Counted from the first letter of the stretch, positions 1 to 9,394 are shown. The stretch: DNA of 37,271 nt from Candidatus Woesearchaeota archaeon (GCA_014729495.1 WJJV01000048.1:1-37271), one strand, 5' to 3'. Numbers and translations are program-made. The notes: generated by a model from the sequence alone, not told the origin.

Positions 1-2
1 AC

Positions 3-3000
3 TTCAGCACTGATTATAACTTCTTTGTCACAAGCAAGCAGGTAAGGGGCGTCACAACAGACAAGCTTGAGTTCAATGTAGCAGTAGAGGAGATTGAGAA
101 AATAGAGGCTCCAGAAGAACCTGCGCCGGCCGACCCTCCAACCATCGCAGGTCCAATGACAATAGTCATTGATCCAGGCCATGGAGCTCATGATTCAGGC
201 ACGCAAGGAGGGAGCCGTAATTATCCGTACCTCAAGCCTTATGAAGAGAACAAGCAGAAGATCATTGAATCATTTGTAGCAGAGGCCAACAAGAATATGT
301 ATATAGTTGAGGTTCTTGCTGAAAAGCTGAGATCTCAGGGCCATACTGTCCATCTCATAAGATACGGCCAGGAGTTCTATTGCGATTCCTGTGTTAGAGG
401 CAGGCAGGCAAGGACACTGTGGGCTGCCTCAAAGAAAGCAGACCTTTTCCTGAGTATACATAATAATGCAGCTGGTACTGGAAGAAGGATGAAGGCGCAG
501 AGAATGGTTCTTCTTCAGCTTGAGAGACATTGTGAAGGGGTAGAAGAATTCTGTGCTGAGTCAAAGAAACTAGCTGACTCTATCTCATCTACTTTGCAGA
601 AACATACAGGTGAAGATTACAGGGTTCTCAGGAGGCCTTTGTCAGGCACAAGCTCGTCACCAATAGGTTATTTCACTTCAAAGGCCGTGAAAGGGGCAAG
701 AGATGCTAACATGCCTTACTGCCTCATGGAGATTGCTGCAATAAACGACCCTGCATTGAATGATCCTGGCAAGATAGATGCCATAGCTTCTGCGATTGTA
801 CAGGGAATCCATGACTATGCAGGCCCTGCAAACAATCTTGTGGCTGCCACAACATCAGGTGCAGAGCTTGACTGCCACTACTGCAATGATGGAAAAGAGA
901 ATGTAAAGGATATATTCGGAGAAGAGGCATACCAGGAATGCATCAATAATGGGAAATCATGCTGCAATCTGAAATGCCCCCAGGACTCTGTTGTACTGGC
1001 TAACCTTCCTGAGTACAGGAACCAGCACAGAGATTATCAGGATCTTGGAACATGCGGAGAAAGCTCAAGAGGAGTGAGCGGATCAGGCTGCGGTCCTGTA
1101 TCAGCCCACATGGCTTTTGCAGAAGCAGGCAAGGATATATCTGTGAAATCACTGTTCTGCGCAGGAGAAGAGGATGAGATATACACTCCAGGAGACGGCA
1201 CTCTTGTGGAGGACATGGATAGGATTGCTAAAAAGCACCTGCCTGATTCAAGACTCTATCAGAAGTTTGATTTTGAGAAGATATCAATAGAGATAAAGGC
1301 AGGGAATCCTGTTATTCTTGACATTAAGCAGAAAGACAGCGGAGACAGGGAGCCAGAAGACTGGCAGAACTGGCGAGGCAGGAGCAACAGCCTCAATGAA
1401 AGATGCTACCAGACACAGGGGCACTGGGTCAATGTTGTCGGAGTTTCAGATGATCATATAATTGTGAATGATCCTGCAACAGGAGCAACATCATGCGACA
1501 GGGACAGGACAGTCGGAGAGAGGCAGGTATGGTCAAAGGAATTCGTCAATGACATATCATATTATGGTGTTGCTCTTGTTCCAGAGAGAAGTGATCAGCC
1601 TGCTGCTGGAGCAGGCACTGGCTCAAGAGAATACTACATCAATGATGGAGTGATAACAGAAGAGGATTTCATGAGCAAGCCAAGCAGAGAATCCCTGAAA
1701 TGGTGTTCTGCTTCAAGCTCTAACCAAATATTCAGATATGAAGATATCCAGAATAGATGCCCTCCATCAGAAAGGACTACAACATACAGTGGTGATGAAG
1801 GAGGTCTGATACCTGAGCAGGGAATCAATAAGAAGCTCATTGAACTGCTCAACCAGGCCCAGGAGAGATTCGGAGTCACAATAATAATAGAATCTGGAGT
1901 CAGGCCTTACAAGCATAACCTCTGGAGCTGGGCAAGGCTTGAAGCTGACAAAGCAGAAAAACTTGAACAGGACAATGATTTCAGGTTCTCATCTCCAGAC
2001 AGAGTAAGCCTCAACAACTGGCACATGTGCGGAGCAGCAGCAGACTTCAGGGTTAAGGAATGGCCCGCAAGCGCTGACATAGGCAAGTACAGGGAGATGG
2101 CCAGGTGGCTTGAGAGCACTTACTCTCCAGGATACTATCATGCGTATGAAACTGGAGAGGGAAGGGACCCTGACAATTACTATGAGAGCCCTTACATACA
2201 TGCTGATCCTTTTGGAAGATCAGACTGCACTGGAAAGAATGTAGAATATGTAAAGGTTGAGGTTCCTGTTGAGACAACGCTCACAACTGAACATAGTCCA
2301 GAGGAGGGGGTTGCTGAAGGGCAGATTGACATACTTGATGTTGACATCAGCAATGAGCCCCTTGTTCCTATACCTGAATACAAGGGAAAGAGCCTCTGCA
2401 AGCCAGGCATTGACTGCAGGCTCAAGAAGTCAGCAGCAGATGCAGTTATTAGGCTGGCAGAGGAGTTCGAGAACCAGGGATGCGAGCTATACATAAAGGA
2501 TGCTTACAGGTCAGAGAAAGCATACAGGTATCTTTACAACAAGTACAAGGCAAGAGGAGGGGTGTGCAGTCCAAGAGGAGGCAGCTTTGCCCACTGCCCT
2601 CATGCAATTGGAGCTGCTATAGACATTGAGTGGAGGAATTGCATGCCTTATGAGAAAAGGATAAAGGCTGCGTGCAAGGCAGGCTGGGCAAACTGGCAGT
2701 CAGAAGGATGGCATTTTGAGTTCGGATCAGATCACTGGAAAGAATCATTATCCTCAGGATACTGCCAGTGGCCTGAGGTATCAACAGGAGCAATCGGCGG
2801 AGGGGCATTCAAAGGCCACAAGGCTGTAACAACAGAGGATGCAGGGCTCAATCTTGGGCCTCAGAAACCCCCTGAAGAGTTCGGGACAAGCGAGGAGTGC
2901 AGGCAGTATGGACCAAATGAACCCATGCCTTTCAGGACATCTAGTCCATGCTTATCAGTTGGGCTGATGCAGGACATCCTTGAGGAAGCAGGGTCTCCTG

Positions 3001-6000
3001 TCGCAGAGCATGCCCAGGCATTCTATGATTATGGAATTGAGTATGGCATTGATCCTGCGATAGCTCTTGCATTCTTCAAGAAAGAATCGCAGTTTGGAAA
3101 AACAAAAAGATGCAATATCCCAGATATAGCAAAGAACCCTGGCAATATAAGGTATACTCCAGAAAGGTGTAGGGGTATAGAAAATACTTATTTCTATGAT
3201 AGCACTGACCTTGGCTGCCATCTAATAAATATTGAAGCAATGAGAAAGGGAGCAGAGCTTATCAAATCAAATCCAGAAAGGACTCCGCATGGAGATGGAA
3301 TATCCCGGCCTTACTGCAAGTATGACTCCTGGGAAGAAGGCATTGAAGCATGGTACAAAGCAATCAAAAACAAACCATACATTGCATCTGGAAGAACAAC
3401 TGTAGAGCAGATTACTGAGTTATATGCAGATGATCCCATTGCTTATCAGAAGTTTGTGAAGAAGTGGGTTAATGAGTGGAGGGCAGAACAGATAAGGAGA
3501 TTCGGAGGCACACCAACAGACAGAAGCCAGCTTCCTCCAGGAGAGGGAGTCATAGGCACAAATAAGATAATACTTGATCAGGCACTGCTAATGGAGAATA
3601 TTGCCTATAACTGGGCTGGAAGGTATGGGTATGCATTTGGTCCTACAGACTACAAGATGAACTGGGGCATTGACTGCATAGGGCTTCAGTATGTCACCCT
3701 GCGCCAGCTTGGAGCAATAGATGGCAGTGTAGAGTACAAGAAGATATTTGAGTGGGGAAAGACGGTTGTTGAGGAGATACCAGGCAAAAGAATCAGCGAC
3801 CAGGAGATCAGGGACAGCAATTTTGATGCTCTTATGCCCGGAGACCTTGTGTTTGTCAGGAATCAGGGGCATACTGGGATATATTTTGGAGAAAAGGACG
3901 GCAAGCATATGTTCCTGAATGCAAAAGGAAAAAAGAATCTAAAAAGCGGATGCAGTGACAACTGCTGCAAACCTGACGCAAAATTCAAGGTAACACTGAC
4001 TCCGATGGAGGATTATCTGAGCAAAGGAAAGATGGAGGCCTTGAGGGTTGATCCTTCACTTATTAAAGACAGGCCATACGCCTCTGAGATTCCTGCAGAT
4101 ACCCCTACAGATTATGTTTGCGAAGGTCCGCACTCAGTGCCGGATTACAGCAGGTATGGGGGCATAAGAAGAGAGTCAGAGTACTCTGACGGGCAGGAGA
4201 TCATAAAGGTGATCAGATCTATTGGAACTTACAGTGTTGAGCCTTCATTCACAATAGACACAGATTATGACTTTGGAGAGTATGAGATAATAGAGCAGCA
4301 GGTAAAAGGCCACGGAAGCGTAAAAGGAATGATTGACATGGTTGCTGAGTGCGAGGCAGGAGGTAAGGATGTAGAAGCATGTGTCTCTGATGCTGTCAAG
4401 GCAGTAAATGAGAGAGCAGAGATGAAAAACAGAGGTCTTGAGATGTACAATGGCCCGTGCAATCCAAAAGAGAATCTTTGGAGTGATCTTGTTGAAGGCA
4501 TGGGAGACTGCATAGATGCTGACCAGACCAACTGCTATTGCGAGATAAGGCTTGAGAAGGCAGAGCAGGCATCATTATTGTCAGCAAGCACCGCAAACAT
4601 AAAAGTAGAGACAGATGGAGACACAAAGATATCTTTGGAAGAATCCAATATCAAGAGATATTATACATTCAGCAAGAAAGTGAACTCAAAGGTTGCTCCT
4701 GCCTCAACAGATTCCGGTTCATCATCCAGATCAGCAGAAGATAACGGAATCAGCTATAAAAAAGAGAATCTCAATAGTGACCGGATCCATACAATAGATG
4801 TGGATCCAGCAGGATTTAATGTAGAGGTGGCTACTTCAAAGACAGGCAATACAAGAGAGGAGATTGACAAGATAATGGGATCTGATGATATTGCTGCCAT
4901 AAATGCAGGATTCTTTGACACCGGAGACGGCAAACCTGTCTCGATAATTGTTGAGGATGGAGCAAGGATATCAGAAAACCAGCCTCTCTCCAGCAGGATG
5001 CCTGATGATTCAGCTGATAAGGGATTCAATGGATGTTTTATTGTAAAGGAATCAGGAAGCACCAGGACATATGATATTGTGGATATAAGCGAGTTCAATC
5101 CAGATGAAGTCCAGTATGCTATCTGCTCTCCCTGGCTGGTGAAGGATCACAACTACAACTTTCCTTGCGAAACATTCAATGAAAAAAGAACCCTAGAAGG
5201 CCGCAGCCCATATTGTCCTGAGTCCAACAGAAGGTCTGTTCTTGCAATAAAGGATGATGGGACAGTCAGCCTCATTATAGCTAGGAATTATAATATCCCT
5301 GAGATAGGACAACACATAGCAAAGGATTACAAGGAGGCAATAGCTCTTGATGGAGGAGGCTCTGTCTCTATGGAATATCATCATGACGGAACAGATGTAT
5401 CTATAGGATGGGATTCAGGAAACACCCAGAGAAAGGTCTCCAGCGCAATTGTTGTGAAACCAAAACCTGATGCTGCGACAGGGAGTTCAGGAACAGGCTC
5501 AGCAGAACAATCAATAGATGGCGCAGATATATCAGGGAATATGAAACATGGAGATGTTTATTATCTGAGAAAAGCAGGGGCCAGCATCTATCTGCTTGGC
5601 AGCAAGCCAAGCACAAGAGAATGCAATACTGAGAAGCGCACATACAAGTTCTGCGTGGAATCTGATAAGAATATCCTGTACTATGATGAACAGCTGGCCA
5701 AGACAGTCAAGAGGAATGTGCAGTACAAGTTCGCTCTTGAATTTCCTGACAAGATGCCTCCTCCTCCAGTATCCGGCCTTAAGGCTTCTGACAAGCTCAA
5801 AGCAGAGTCATCTGTTGTGCTTGAATGGGATGCTCCAAAGCAGGGCCAGTCAGTGATAGATGATCTCAGCCATTATCTTGTTTACTGCACTGACACAGAG
5901 TTTGTCAAGCAGGGCGGAAGCGTGATAACTGCTGGCATAACCAGCCCGCAGAAAGTGGCTTCAGAGGCAGGCAAGGAACATCTTAATGTGCAGTCAGGAT

Positions 6001-7436
6001 ACTGCGCTGGCTCGCAGATATCTGACGGGCAGGAATACACTTTTGCTGTTGTTCCTGTTGACATCAGCGGAAATCAGGGGCCTGCAAAGGAGATAAAGGC
6101 AACATCAGTGGATGATCTTGCACCAGGGCCTGTCATCATTACCCTTGGTTCTGAGACATACACAATGGAAGGCCAGGCAACAGGCCTGCCAGCAGACTCA
6201 GTATCACTAAGCTGGCAGAAGCCTGCTAACAATGAGGATGGAGAATCAGAAGCTGATGACCTTGAATCCTATTGGGCATTCTTCTCAGAGAACACTCTCA
6301 GCCTGGAATCCTGCTCTGCGCCAGCTTGCGCTGAGGCAGCAGCAGGAACAGAATCAAATCAGTACACAGGTCTTGACCCTGCAAAGACATACAATTTTGC
6401 AGTCATCGCAGTTGACAGTGCAGGCAACCACATCACAACTGAGGAATTCACTGCACCAGAGCAGTGGAATGGTCTTGATATATCAGAATGCTACCTGGAC
6501 AGCCAGGGAACTGCAACCTGCAGGGGAGTCACAGCAGAAACCGCTGCGCAGGGTCCAAGCCCTTCAGGGCCTGACACTCTTGAGCAAGAGCTTTCTTCAG
6601 AGCTGGAAAACGCTGATCTGTCAGGTGCTCAGCAGCCTGCTGCAGGAGAAGATGGCATTGTTGATATGGCCATAGTGCTTGATGATGCAGGAGGTAGCTT
6701 CAGCAGCGACAAAAGAGGCATAGATATATTGAGATCAGCAGGAAGCCCTGCAATAACATTCGCAGTTTTCCCAAGAGCAGGTTCAACAGAGCAGACAGCT
6801 CAATATCTTGCATCAAACTATCCTCAGGACAGCTTTGACATGATAATACACCAGCCAATGGAGTACCTGGGAGAGGAGGTAGGCAGGGCAGGGCCTGCTG
6901 ACTGCTCAAAAACCTATACAGACAGGACAAGGATATGCGATGGCGATACTCCAGAGCAGGCCAAAACAATATTAAGAAGGCATATTGAGGATTTCCAGGG
7001 ATTCACCAATTTTGTAGGATACAACAACCATCAGGGAAGCAAGACAACAGGCAACAGGGAGCTGATGACAGGCCTGGCAGAACTAATCAAGAGCAGTTAT
7101 CCTGACCTTATTGTCATGGACAGCGCAACAGGAACCTCCCAGTATCCTCATATAGCATATGAGGTAATGCAGGACAAAGGAGTGAGATCATACATTAATG
7201 TGCAGTTCCTTGACAATACTGAGTCAGTGAGCTATACAAAAGCAAGGCTTCAGGATCTTGAAAGCAAGGCTTTAGAGAAAGGTTTTGCTGCGGGCATAGG
7301 GCATGTTGTAAGGTCCACAACTCCACAGGCAATAGCTGAATACCTAAGTGACTTCTCAAAACAAGGAGATCATTATGTAAAGCAGGTGGGTGACAGGAAA
7401 GTTAGGCTTGTTACATTGTCCGAGCTTCCGAAATAA
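3..7436 (+). CDS. Giant multi-domain cell-wall hydrolase (5' end outside window)
   Basis: The frame stays open to the window edge, so ATG 156 is internal and at least 2477 residues are visible. Counting from ATG 156: amidase_3 (about 1-225; zinc motif DPGHG, LSIHNN, final MEIA); C39-like cysteine peptidase (about 290-480; Cys312 in GCGPVS, His423 in GHWVNV); M15 peptidase 1 (about 550-690; HMCGAAAD at 623-630, His682); M15/VanY peptidase 2 (about 750-865; HAIGAAID at 816-823, WHFEF at 853); lysozyme/glucosaminidase-like domain (about 950-1120; candidate acid Glu977 in KKESQFG); NlpC/P60 (about 1150-1290; Cys1174 in DCIGL, His1239 in GHTGIYF); NAGPA-type phosphodiester glycosidase (about 1540-1770; INAGFF, LDGGGS); two FN3-like modules (about 1870-2100); divergent polysaccharide deacetylase (about 2170-2426; VLDDAG, HQPMEY, NNHQGS). 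It is Cys-rich, with no membrane segment in the visible part, so probably secreted. Peptidoglycan as target is inferred from the families. Base use matches its neighbours. Confidence 0.88.
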   Translation, partial: FSTDYNFFVTSKQVRGVTTDKLEFNVAVEEIEKIEAPEEPAPADPPTIAGPMTIVIDPGHGAHDSGTQGGSRNYPYLKPYEENKQKIIESFVAEANKNMYIVEVLAEKLRSQGHTVHLIRYGQEFYCDSCVRGRQARTLWAASKKADLFLSIHNNAAGTGRRMKAQRMVLLQLERHCEGVEEFCAESKKLADSISSTLQKHTGEDYRVLRRPLSGTSSSPIGYFTSKAVKGARDANMPYCLMEIAAINDPALNDPGKIDAIASAIVQGIHDYAGPANNLVAATTSGAELDCHYCNDGKENVKDIFGEEAYQECINNGKSCCNLKCPQDSVVLANLPEYRNQHRDYQDLGTCGESSRGVSGSGCGPVSAHMAFAEAGKDISVKSLFCAGEEDEIYTPGDGTLVEDMDRIAKKHLPDSRLYQKFDFEKISIEIKAGNPVILDIKQKDSGDREPEDWQNWRGRSNSLNERCYQTQGHWVNVVGVSDDHIIVNDPATGATSCDRDRTVGERQVWSKEFVNDISYYGVALVPERSDQPAAGAGTGSREYYINDGVITEEDFMSKPSRESLKWCSASSSNQIFRYEDIQNRCPPSERTTTYSGDEGGLIPEQGINKKLIELLNQAQERFGVTIIIESGVRPYKHNLWSWARLEADKAEKLEQDNDFRFSSPDRVSLNNWHMCGAAADFRVKEWPASADIGKYREMARWLESTYSPGYYHAYETGEGRDPDNYYESPYIHADPFGRSDCTGKNVEYVKVEVPVETTLTTEHSPEEGVAEGQIDILDVDISNEPLVPIPEYKGKSLCKPGIDCRLKKSAADAVIRLAEEFENQGCELYIKDAYRSEKAYRYLYNKYKARGGVCSPRGGSFAHCPHAIGAAIDIEWRNCMPYEKRIKAACKAGWANWQSEGWHFEFGSDHWKESLSSGYCQWPEVSTGAIGGGAFKGHKAVTTEDAGLNLGPQKPPEEFGTSEECRQYGPNEPMPFRTSSPCLSVGLMQDILEEAGSPVAEHAQAFYDYGIEYGIDPAIALAFFKKESQFGKTKRCNIPDIAKNPGNIRYTPERCRGIENTYFYDSTDLGCHLINIEAMRKGAELIKSNPERTPHGDGISRPYCKYDSWEEGIEAWYKAIKNKPYIASGRTTVEQITELYADDPIAYQKFVKKWVNEWRAEQIRRFGGTPTDRSQLPPGEGVIGTNKIILDQALLMENIAYNWAGRYGYAFGPTDYKMNWGIDCIGLQYVTLRQLGAIDGSVEYKKIFEWGKTVVEEIPGKRISDQEIRDSNFDALMPGDLVFVRNQGHTGIYFGEKDGKHMFLNAKGKKNLKSGCSDNCCKPDAKFKVTLTPMEDYLSKGKMEALRVDPSLIKDRPYASEIPADTPTDYVCEGPHSVPDYSRYGGIRRESEYSDGQEIIKVIRSIGTYSVEPSFTIDTDYDFGEYEIIEQQVKGHGSVKGMIDMVAECEAGGKDVEACVSDAVKAVNERAEMKNRGLEMYNGPCNPKENLWSDLVEGMGDCIDADQTNCYCEIRLEKAEQASLLSASTANIKVETDGDTKISLEESNIKRYYTFSKKVNSKVAPASTDSGSSSRSAEDNGISYKKENLNSDRIHTIDVDPAGFNVEVATSKTGNTREEIDKIMGSDDIAAINAGFFDTGDGKPVSIIVEDGARISENQPLSSRMPDDSADKGFNGCFIVKESGSTRTYDIVDISEFNPDEVQYAICSPWLVKDHNYNFPCETFNEKRTLEGRSPYCPESNRRSVLAIKDDGTVSLIIARNYNIPEIGQHIAKDYKEAIALDGGGSVSMEYHHDGTDVSIGWDSGNTQRKVSSAIVVKPKPDAATGSSGTGSAEQSIDGADISGNMKHGDVYYLRKAGASIYLLGSKPSTRECNTEKRTYKFCVESDKNILYYDEQLAKTVKRNVQYKFALEFPDKMPPPPVSGLKASDKLKAESSVVLEWDAPKQGQSVIDDLSHYLVYCTDTEFVKQGGSVITAGITSPQKVASEAGKEHLNVQSGYCAGSQISDGQEYTFAVVPVDISGNQGPAKEIKATSVDDLAPGPVIITLGSETYTMEGQATGLPADSVSLSWQKPANNEDGESEADDLESYWAFFSENTLSLESCSAPACAEAAAGTESNQYTGLDPAKTYNFAVIAVDSAGNHITTEEFTAPEQWNGLDISECYLDSQGTATCRGVTAETAAQGPSPSGPDTLEQELSSELENADLSGAQQPAAGEDGIVDMAIVLDDAGGSFSSDKRGIDILRSAGSPAITFAVFPRAGSTEQTAQYLASNYPQDSFDMIIHQPMEYLGEEVGRAGPADCSKTYTDRTRICDGDTPEQAKTILRRHIEDFQGFTNFVGYNNHQGSKTTGNRELMTGLAELIKSSYPDLIVMDSATGTSQYPHIAYEVMQDKGVRSYINVQFLDNTESVSYTKARLQDLESKALEKGFAAGIGHVVRSTTPQAIAEYLSDFSKQGDHYVKQVGDRKVRLVTLSELPK

Positions 7437-7454
7437 CCATCATAAATGCAAAAA

Positions 7455-7464
7455 CTATATAAAT
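7455..7464 (+). promoter_or_regulatory. TATA box of the RPA gene
   Basis: The CTATATAAAT element lies 19 nt after the giant gene's stop. Transcription would start about 25 nt later, near 7485-7490, so the mRNA should be leaderless or nearly so. Confidence 0.55.
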
Positions 7465-7499
7465 AAAGGCTTAAAACAGATTCTTAGGGGTGTTTCAAG

Positions 7500-8663
7500 A
7501 TCGACATAAAAGTACCACATGATGTTGTAAGGGATAAGATAAAAGATCATTCTAACATAACAGATGAAGAGCTGGAAAGTAAGATCAAGGCAAAGATTGA
7601 CAAGCTTTCTGGACTCATATCAAAGGAAGGGGCTGCTCATATAATAGCCAATGAGCTGGGTATAAAGCTCTATGATCAGGCATCAGGCAGGCTCAAGATA
7701 AAGAACATCCTTGCAGGTATGAGGAATGTTGAGATTGCTGCAAAGGTCCAGCAGGTGTTTGAGGTAAGGGAATTCCAGACAGAGACCAGATCAGGAAAGG
7801 TAGGATCATTCATAGTAGGGGATGAGACCGGCACTATCAGGGTTGTCCTGTGGGGATCACAGGCAGATAAGCTCTCCCAGCTCAAAGAGAATGATATAAT
7901 CAAGGTGCAGTCAGCCTATGTGAAAGAGAATAGGGGAAGGAAAGAGGTGCATCTCGGAGACCAGGGTTCACTTGATATCAATCCAGAAGGAGAGAGCATA
8001 GGCGAGGTCAAGAAGATAAACTCAACAAGGAAGAGCATAAATGAGCTTGCTGAGAACATGCAGGATGTTGAAGTCCTGGGCACTGTTGTCCAGGTATATG
8101 ATATAAAGTTCTTTGATGTGTGCCCTGAATGCGGAAAGAAGACTCTTCCAAAAGAGGGCTCTGCAATATGCTCACAGCATGGATCTGTGACCTCTACATC
8201 ATCTTATGTCTTCAATGCTATCATAGATGATGGAACAGGAAACATCAGAGCAGCTTTCTTCAGGAAGCAGGTAGAGAATCTGCTGAAGAAGAGCCAGGAT
8301 GAGATTGTTGAGTTCAGGGATTCTGCAGAGAAATTCGAGCAAGTAAAGCACGACCTGTTAGGAAAGCAGATAAAGATTGTAGGAAGGGTCAACAAGAACA
8401 TGATGTTTGACAGGATAGAGCTTATAGCCCAGCTTGTGTTCCCTGACCCTGATCCAGAAGAGGAGATTAAGAGGCTGCAGTCAGAAAAGCCTGCTGAAAG
8501 CAGTAATCAGCAGGGTTCTGTCCAGGAGAGCACAGATACAGGCAGTGTTTCATCTCAGCCAGCTCCAGAAACTGAGCAGTCCCAGACAGATAATGTGCAG
8601 CAGAGTCCAGTATCAGAGAGTTCTGAAAAACCAATGTTTAATATAGATAAACCTGATTCTTGA
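7500..8663 (+). CDS. Archaeal RPA-like ssDNA-binding protein (start unclear)
   Basis: Replication protein A-type OB-fold protein that coats single-stranded DNA in replication and repair. From codon 7500 it is 387 residues: an N-terminal helical region, an OB fold around GKVGSFIVGDETGTIRVVLW, then a second OB-like region with a zinc-finger pattern (CPECGKK, then ICSQHG) and ISSTSSYVF-like strands, and a Ser/Gln/Glu-rich tail ending in DKPDS. The start is a problem: the frame opens after TAG 7485-7487 and holds no ATG, GTG or TTG until ATG 7719, yet the residues before 7719 look like genuine protein (IDIKVPHDVV, KIDKLSGLISKEGAAHIIA). A GTG at 7490 would give the right N-terminus if one T of the TTT at 7493-7495 were absent. 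The coordinates begin at ATC 7500 as a marker only. The YdjM-like gene follows after 7 nt. Confidence 0.8.
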   Translation: MDIKVPHDVVRDKIKDHSNITDEELESKIKAKIDKLSGLISKEGAAHIIANELGIKLYDQASGRLKIKNILAGMRNVEIAAKVQQVFEVREFQTETRSGKVGSFIVGDETGTIRVVLWGSQADKLSQLKENDIIKVQSAYVKENRGRKEVHLGDQGSLDINPEGESIGEVKKINSTRKSINELAENMQDVEVLGTVVQVYDIKFFDVCPECGKKTLPKEGSAICSQHGSVTSTSSYVFNAIIDDGTGNIRAAFFRKQVENLLKKSQDEIVEFRDSAEKFEQVKHDLLGKQIKIVGRVNKNMMFDRIELIAQLVFPDPDPEEEIKRLQSEKPAESSNQQGSVQESTDTGSVSSQPAPETEQSQTDNVQQSPVSESSEKPMFNIDKPDS

Positions 8664-8670
8664 AATTAAG

Positions 8671-9135
8671 ATGATGTTCAGGACTCATATTGCAATAGGG
8701 TTTCTTGCAGGACTGCTTCTTATACAGGCATGGAATCCTCAGAACCAGATACTGTTCATGTTTCTGATACTCCTGGGATCAGCCCTGCCTGATATAGACC
8801 ATCCTGATTCCAAGATAGGAAGTAAAGTAAAGGCTGTATCATTCCTATTTGAGCATAGGGGATTCTTCCACAGTCTTTTTGCAGCATTGATGATATTTCT
8901 TTTGCTTGCTTATTATGTCAGTGGCCTGACCTATGGAATATACATAGCAGCTGTGGCTATTGGATACCTGCTTCACATGCTCGCTGATTCTTTGACAAGA
9001 GAGGGAATAATGCCCTTCCATCCAATATCAAGATTCAGGCTCAGGGGTCCTATGAGGACTGGCAGGATGGTGGAATATATAATATTCATCTGCTTCATAG
9101 CTCTGGGCATATGGAAAATGTTCACATTCCACTGA
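8671..9135 (+). CDS. YdjM/DUF457-type membrane metal-dependent hydrolase
   Basis: A 154-residue integral membrane protein of the YdjM (DUF457) family, whose members are predicted membrane-bound metal-dependent hydrolases of unknown substrate. Family signatures are visible: His6 in the first helix (TRTHIAIGF-like, here FRTHIAIGF), LPDIDHP after the second helix, HRGFFHS, and YLLHMLADSLTREG in a later helix; the Asp and His residues would bind metal. About four membrane segments are present (residues 6-22, 27-42, 70-100, 133-152). ATG 8671 and ATG 8674 are both possible; 8671 lies 7 nt after the RPA stop, so the pair is probably co-transcribed. Biochemical role unknown. Confidence 0.8.
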   Translation: MMFRTHIAIGFLAGLLLIQAWNPQNQILFMFLILLGSALPDIDHPDSKIGSKVKAVSFLFEHRGFFHSLFAALMIFLLLAYYVSGLTYGIYIAAVAIGYLLHMLADSLTREGIMPFHPISRFRLRGPMRTGRMVEYIIFICFIALGIWKMFTFH

Positions 9136-9174
9136 TTCTTTATTCTTTAATCTGCTATAATCATCTGCTGTGAT

Positions 9175-9238
9175 CTGATGCACTGGACAAAGCTAGTTTA
9201 TGTCCAAGGAGGCTTAGGTGCTTAATTTATGGCATCAG
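9175..9238 (+). other. Foldable intergenic segment, possible structured RNA
   Basis: In the 259-nt gap after the YdjM-like gene, CTGATGC (9175-9181) pairs with GCATCAG (9232-9238), enclosing a second helix TGGACA (9184-9189) / TGTCCA (9201-9206). The 9-mer CACTGGACA at 9181-9189 recurs at 9256-9264. No long reading frame or tRNA fits. No clear promoter was found for it, so an RNA gene is only a possibility. Confidence 0.25.
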
Positions 9239-9282
9239 AAGCAATAATCATGCCTCACTGGACACTAGACATGCTGTGATGA

Positions 9283-9294
9283 GATATTTAAATG
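9283..9294 (+). promoter_or_regulatory. TATA box of the radA operon
   Basis: The GATATTTAAATG element predicts transcription start near 9310, giving an 85-nt leader before ATG 9395. The leader contains the hairpin at 9326-9350. Confidence 0.5.
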
Positions 9295-9325
9295 ATTCTG
9301 GGGATTAAACAATTACTCCGTCCTG

Positions 9326-9350
9326 GAGCACCTGCATCTGCAGGGAGCTC
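9326..9350 (+). promoter_or_regulatory. Hairpin in the radA-operon leader
   Basis: GAGC (9326-9329) plus CCTGC (9331-9335) pair with GCAGG (9340-9344) plus GCTC (9347-9350), around the loop ATCT. It lies 30 nt before the Shine-Dalgarno of the 95-aa gene, so it would be part of the 5' UTR. Confidence 0.4.
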
Positions 9351-9394
9351 AAAACAGGATTGAAAGAAAATGCGAAAGCAAGGAGGTGGTTGTT

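Noticed and set aside
156..7436. ATG 156 as the true start of the giant gene
   Set aside because: The same frame is open with sensible residues from position 3 to the ATG, with no ribosome site or promoter before 156; the gene starts outside the window.
8671..9394. tRNA or rRNA gene in the gap after the YdjM-like gene
   Set aside because: No acceptor, T-arm or rRNA-like segments could be found on either strand.
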